From assembly GCF_024298965.1 (NCBI RefSeq), contig NZ_CP085193.1, positions 1,116,001 to 1,180,000 on the forward strand: a stretch of 64,000 nt of DNA, in the 5' to 3' direction. Both the position numbers and the translations under genes were made by a program. Source of the stretch: Streptomyces rapamycinicus NRRL 5491 (GTDB taxonomy: Bacteria; Actinomycetota; Actinomycetes; Streptomycetales; Streptomycetaceae). The notes under the pieces are model-generated. The model did no database searches, was not told where the DNA came from, and saw nothing but the letters and a program-made list of their open reading frames with translations. Of this stretch, positions 62,165 through 64,000 are shown piece after piece. Within the stretch, counting starts at the first letter, position 1; every line of letters begins with the position of its first letter.

Positions 62165-62414
62165 GTCCGGTTCTTCGCTCGGGACGGGCGGATCGCTTCG
62201 GGTTCGGGGGACGGCGCGCTCGCGGGACGGGGCGCGGATCTTGCCGGAAAGCCTGGTGCAGGCGCGGGGCGGGCGTCAAGACGGCCCGTTCGGGCACGGA
62301 CCGGAGTCCCCCGTTCCCGAATCGTTGCGCCGGGACTATAAGATCCCTGCAACCATCCCCCAGGCACCTTGTTTTCCCGCGTCCGGTACGTCAGCTCCGT
62401 ACGAAAGTCATCCG

Positions 62415-63422
62415 ATGCCCGAGGAAGAGTTCCGCCCCGTGTACCACCCCGCGGGCTATGACGGCGGGCTGCGCGTGGCGCTGCAGGATCTGCGCACCGG
62501 ACGCTGGATATCGATGCGCAATCTGCTCGCGGAGACCCCCACCTGGTCGCTGTGGACCCAGCGCACCCAGGTGCTGGCCACGGCCGCGGCGGGCTCCAAT
62601 GTGGTGGACGCCTGGCGGACCGAGGAGCCGCAGAGCGTGGCGGCGCTGGTGATGCACACGCGGGTCGGGGTGGAGCGCGCGGTGCGCGCACACCGCGAGG
62701 GACACCCCCGCACCCGGGAGCTGTGGCGCGAGGCGTGGCAGTCCTGCCAGCTGGCCGCGCACCACTCCCCGGCGGATCCGGTGCCCTGGGTGTGTCTGCT
62801 GGCCCTGGCCCAGCTGGACAAGGAGCAGCGGCAGGAGGAACACCGGGTGGCCCCGCCGGGTCCGCTGCTGTTCCCCGGCCCCTGGGGGCTGCTGGCGGAG
62901 GCCGACCGGCGCGATCCGTACAACCGCGAGGCGTACCACCGGATGCTGCAGTTCGTGTACGCCCGGCGGGCCGGGGGTTCGCTGGCCGAGGCGGTCAACT
63001 TCGTGCAGTGGGTGGTCTCGGGTGCGCCCGAGGGGTCCGCGCTGCAGGTGCTGCCGCTGTACGTCCATGTCGAGCGGTACCGCGAGGAGCGGGGCTACGA
63101 GAAGGCGCTCGACCTTCACTGGGCCACCGAGGACGCCACCCGGGACGCGCGGAAGGCGCTGCTCGGCTGGTTCGACCACGCGGATGTCACGACGAGTTCC
63201 CTGCTCGATCTCAACCATCTGGCACACGCCCTGTGGGGCGCGCTGCTGTTCCCCGACGCGGCCCGCGTCTTCGAGACGCTGGGGCCGTACTTCACCCCGC
63301 TCCCCTGGGCCTACCGCACCCGCGACGCCGCCGACCGCGCGCTGGCTGAAGAAATGTTTCTTCGCGCCCGGGTCCGCTCACTGGCCGGCGCCCGTGGGCC
63401 AAGACCCGGGACCGGCGGCTGA
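62415..63422 (+). CDS. Conserved hypothetical helical protein
   Basis: 335 residues starting MPEEEFRPVYHPAGYDGGL. Mostly helical; several Trp-rich segments (TPTWSLWTQRTQVLATAAAG, RELWREAWQSCQLAAHHSPADPVPWVCLLALAQLDKEQ, DPYNREAYHRMLQFVYARR) spaced like TPR-type helix pairs. No signal peptide, membrane segment or catalytic motif. The domain looks like a Streptomyces-specific family; function not known. The 250-bp space upstream, shared with the divergent kinase operon, has no confident promoter but contains TATAAG near 62338. Confidence 0.78.
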   Translation: MPEEEFRPVYHPAGYDGGLRVALQDLRTGRWISMRNLLAETPTWSLWTQRTQVLATAAAGSNVVDAWRTEEPQSVAALVMHTRVGVERAVRAHREGHPRTRELWREAWQSCQLAAHHSPADPVPWVCLLALAQLDKEQRQEEHRVAPPGPLLFPGPWGLLAEADRRDPYNREAYHRMLQFVYARRAGGSLAEAVNFVQWVVSGAPEGSALQVLPLYVHVERYREERGYEKALDLHWATEDATRDARKALLGWFDHADVTTSSLLDLNHLAHALWGALLFPDAARVFETLGPYFTPLPWAYRTRDAADRALAEEMFLRARVRSLAGARGPRPGTGG

Positions 63423-63481
63423 GCCGATCTCCCCCACACCTGTACCACCCCTCGCCCGCCCCAGCATTCGGAGGTACATTC

Positions 63482-64000
63482 ATGTCCACGGCATGGTCGA
63501 GTTCGAGTCCCGCCCCCCACCGGGACGATGAACAGCGGCTGCGTGAGCTCGGCTATCAACCCGTCCTGGCCCGCCGCATGGGCGGCTTCGGCAATTTCGC
63601 CATCAGTTTCTCGGTCATCTCCATTCTCTCCGGATGTATGACGCTGTACGGCTTCGGGCTGGACACCGGCGGTCCCGCGGTGATGATGTGGGGCTGGGTC
63701 GGAGTGGGGCTCTTCGTACTGTGCGTCGGACTCGCCCTGGCCGAGGTGACCAGCGCGTATCCCACCTCGGGAGCGCTGTACTACATGGCCGACCGGCTGG
63801 GCGGGCGCACCTGGGGCTGGTACACCGGCTGGCTCAATCTGCTGGGGCTGCTCGGGGCCATCGCCGGAATCGACTACGGCGCCGCCCTGTTCACCGGCGC
63901 GCTCTTCAACCTCCAGTGGGGATTCGATCCCACACCGGAATCGACCATGCTCATCTTCGTCTGCATTCTGCTGCTGCACGCGGCGCTGAATCTGTTCGGA
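63482..64000 (+). CDS. APC-family amino acid permease, N-terminal part cut by window end
   Basis: 173 residues are visible from ATG 63482, preceded by a GGAGG site. A short hydrophilic start (MSTAWSSSSPAPHRDDEQRL, then LRELGYQPVLARRMGG) leads to GGFGNFAISFSVISILSGCMTLYGFGL (first helix with the conserved GNFAISF motif), then three more hydrophobic segments including ALAEVTSAYPTSGALYYMADRLGGR. This matches amino acid/GABA permeases of the APC superfamily (BAT1/YhdG-like). The rest is beyond the window. Confidence 0.93.
   Translation, partial: MSTAWSSSSPAPHRDDEQRLRELGYQPVLARRMGGFGNFAISFSVISILSGCMTLYGFGLDTGGPAVMMWGWVGVGLFVLCVGLALAEVTSAYPTSGALYYMADRLGGRTWGWYTGWLNLLGLLGAIAGIDYGAALFTGALFNLQWGFDPTPESTMLIFVCILLLHAALNLFG

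Overview
The window is high-GC actinobacterial chromosome and almost certainly Streptomyces: third codon positions are strongly G/C, GTG and TTG starts are common, and the gene content is typical of the genus (SARP/BTAD regulator, roadblock/LC7 proteins, SpoIIE-type phosphatase, ergothioneine cluster, Rpf-LysM-M23 exoenzyme, family 2B encapsulins). I see no rRNA, tRNA, CRISPR array, insertion sequence or origin. Species cannot be set from the sequence alone.

Layout. 0-1.7 kb: the edge of what looks like an extracellular contractile injection system locus (start of a Pvc16/DUF4255 protein, leftward), a small conserved-looking protein and a BTAD regulator. 1.7-9 kb: transport and envelope genes: an ABC exporter divergent from a MarR regulator across a perfect operator, an L,D-transpeptidase-like lipoprotein, and a two-gene ABC exporter whose ATP sites are split so that only one composite site looks complete. 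9-25.3 kb: mostly housekeeping and conserved Streptomyces genes: membrane hydrolase, DUF3516-type helicase, TesB thioesterase, two roadblock proteins, F420/flavin-type oxidase, zinc dehydrogenase, methyltransferase, alpha/beta hydrolase with PadR regulator and a perfect palindromic operator, and an SNF2 helicase/SWIM zinc-finger pair. 25.3-31.5 kb: sugar use: pectinesterase, divergent xylA/xylB, ROK regulator, GNAT acetyltransferase.

32.9-36.1 kb holds the most notable locus: two tandem family 2B encapsulin shell genes, each with an inserted cyclic-nucleotide-binding-like domain. They share a 246-bp stretch of complete nucleotide identity and have no terpene cyclase or prenyltransferase cargo gene beside them. 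Downstream are a small membrane protein, a GMC oxidoreductase, and a three-gene coupled operon (two acyl-CoA dehydrogenases of unequal type plus a quinone oxidoreductase) behind a TetR-type palindrome. 41.4-45.7 kb is egtABCD, without egtE. 46-47.3 kb is a secreted Rpf-LysM-M23 wall enzyme behind a consensus Crp-type palindrome. 47.3-50.7 kb is a decaying region: an oxidoreductase missing its FAD-binding N terminus, an IpdB-like CoA-transferase beta subunit without its alpha partner, and a frameshifted IpdC-like gene. 50.7-64 kb: orphan GltD, MBL hydrolase, multidomain SpoIIE phosphatase, dihydrolipoyl dehydrogenase, S4 protein, an FGGY kinase/GlpA-like/GlpB-like operon, a conserved hypothetical, and the start of an APC permease.

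A recurring small-scale pattern is that short tandem repeats cover or touch the stop codon of at least eight genes here.
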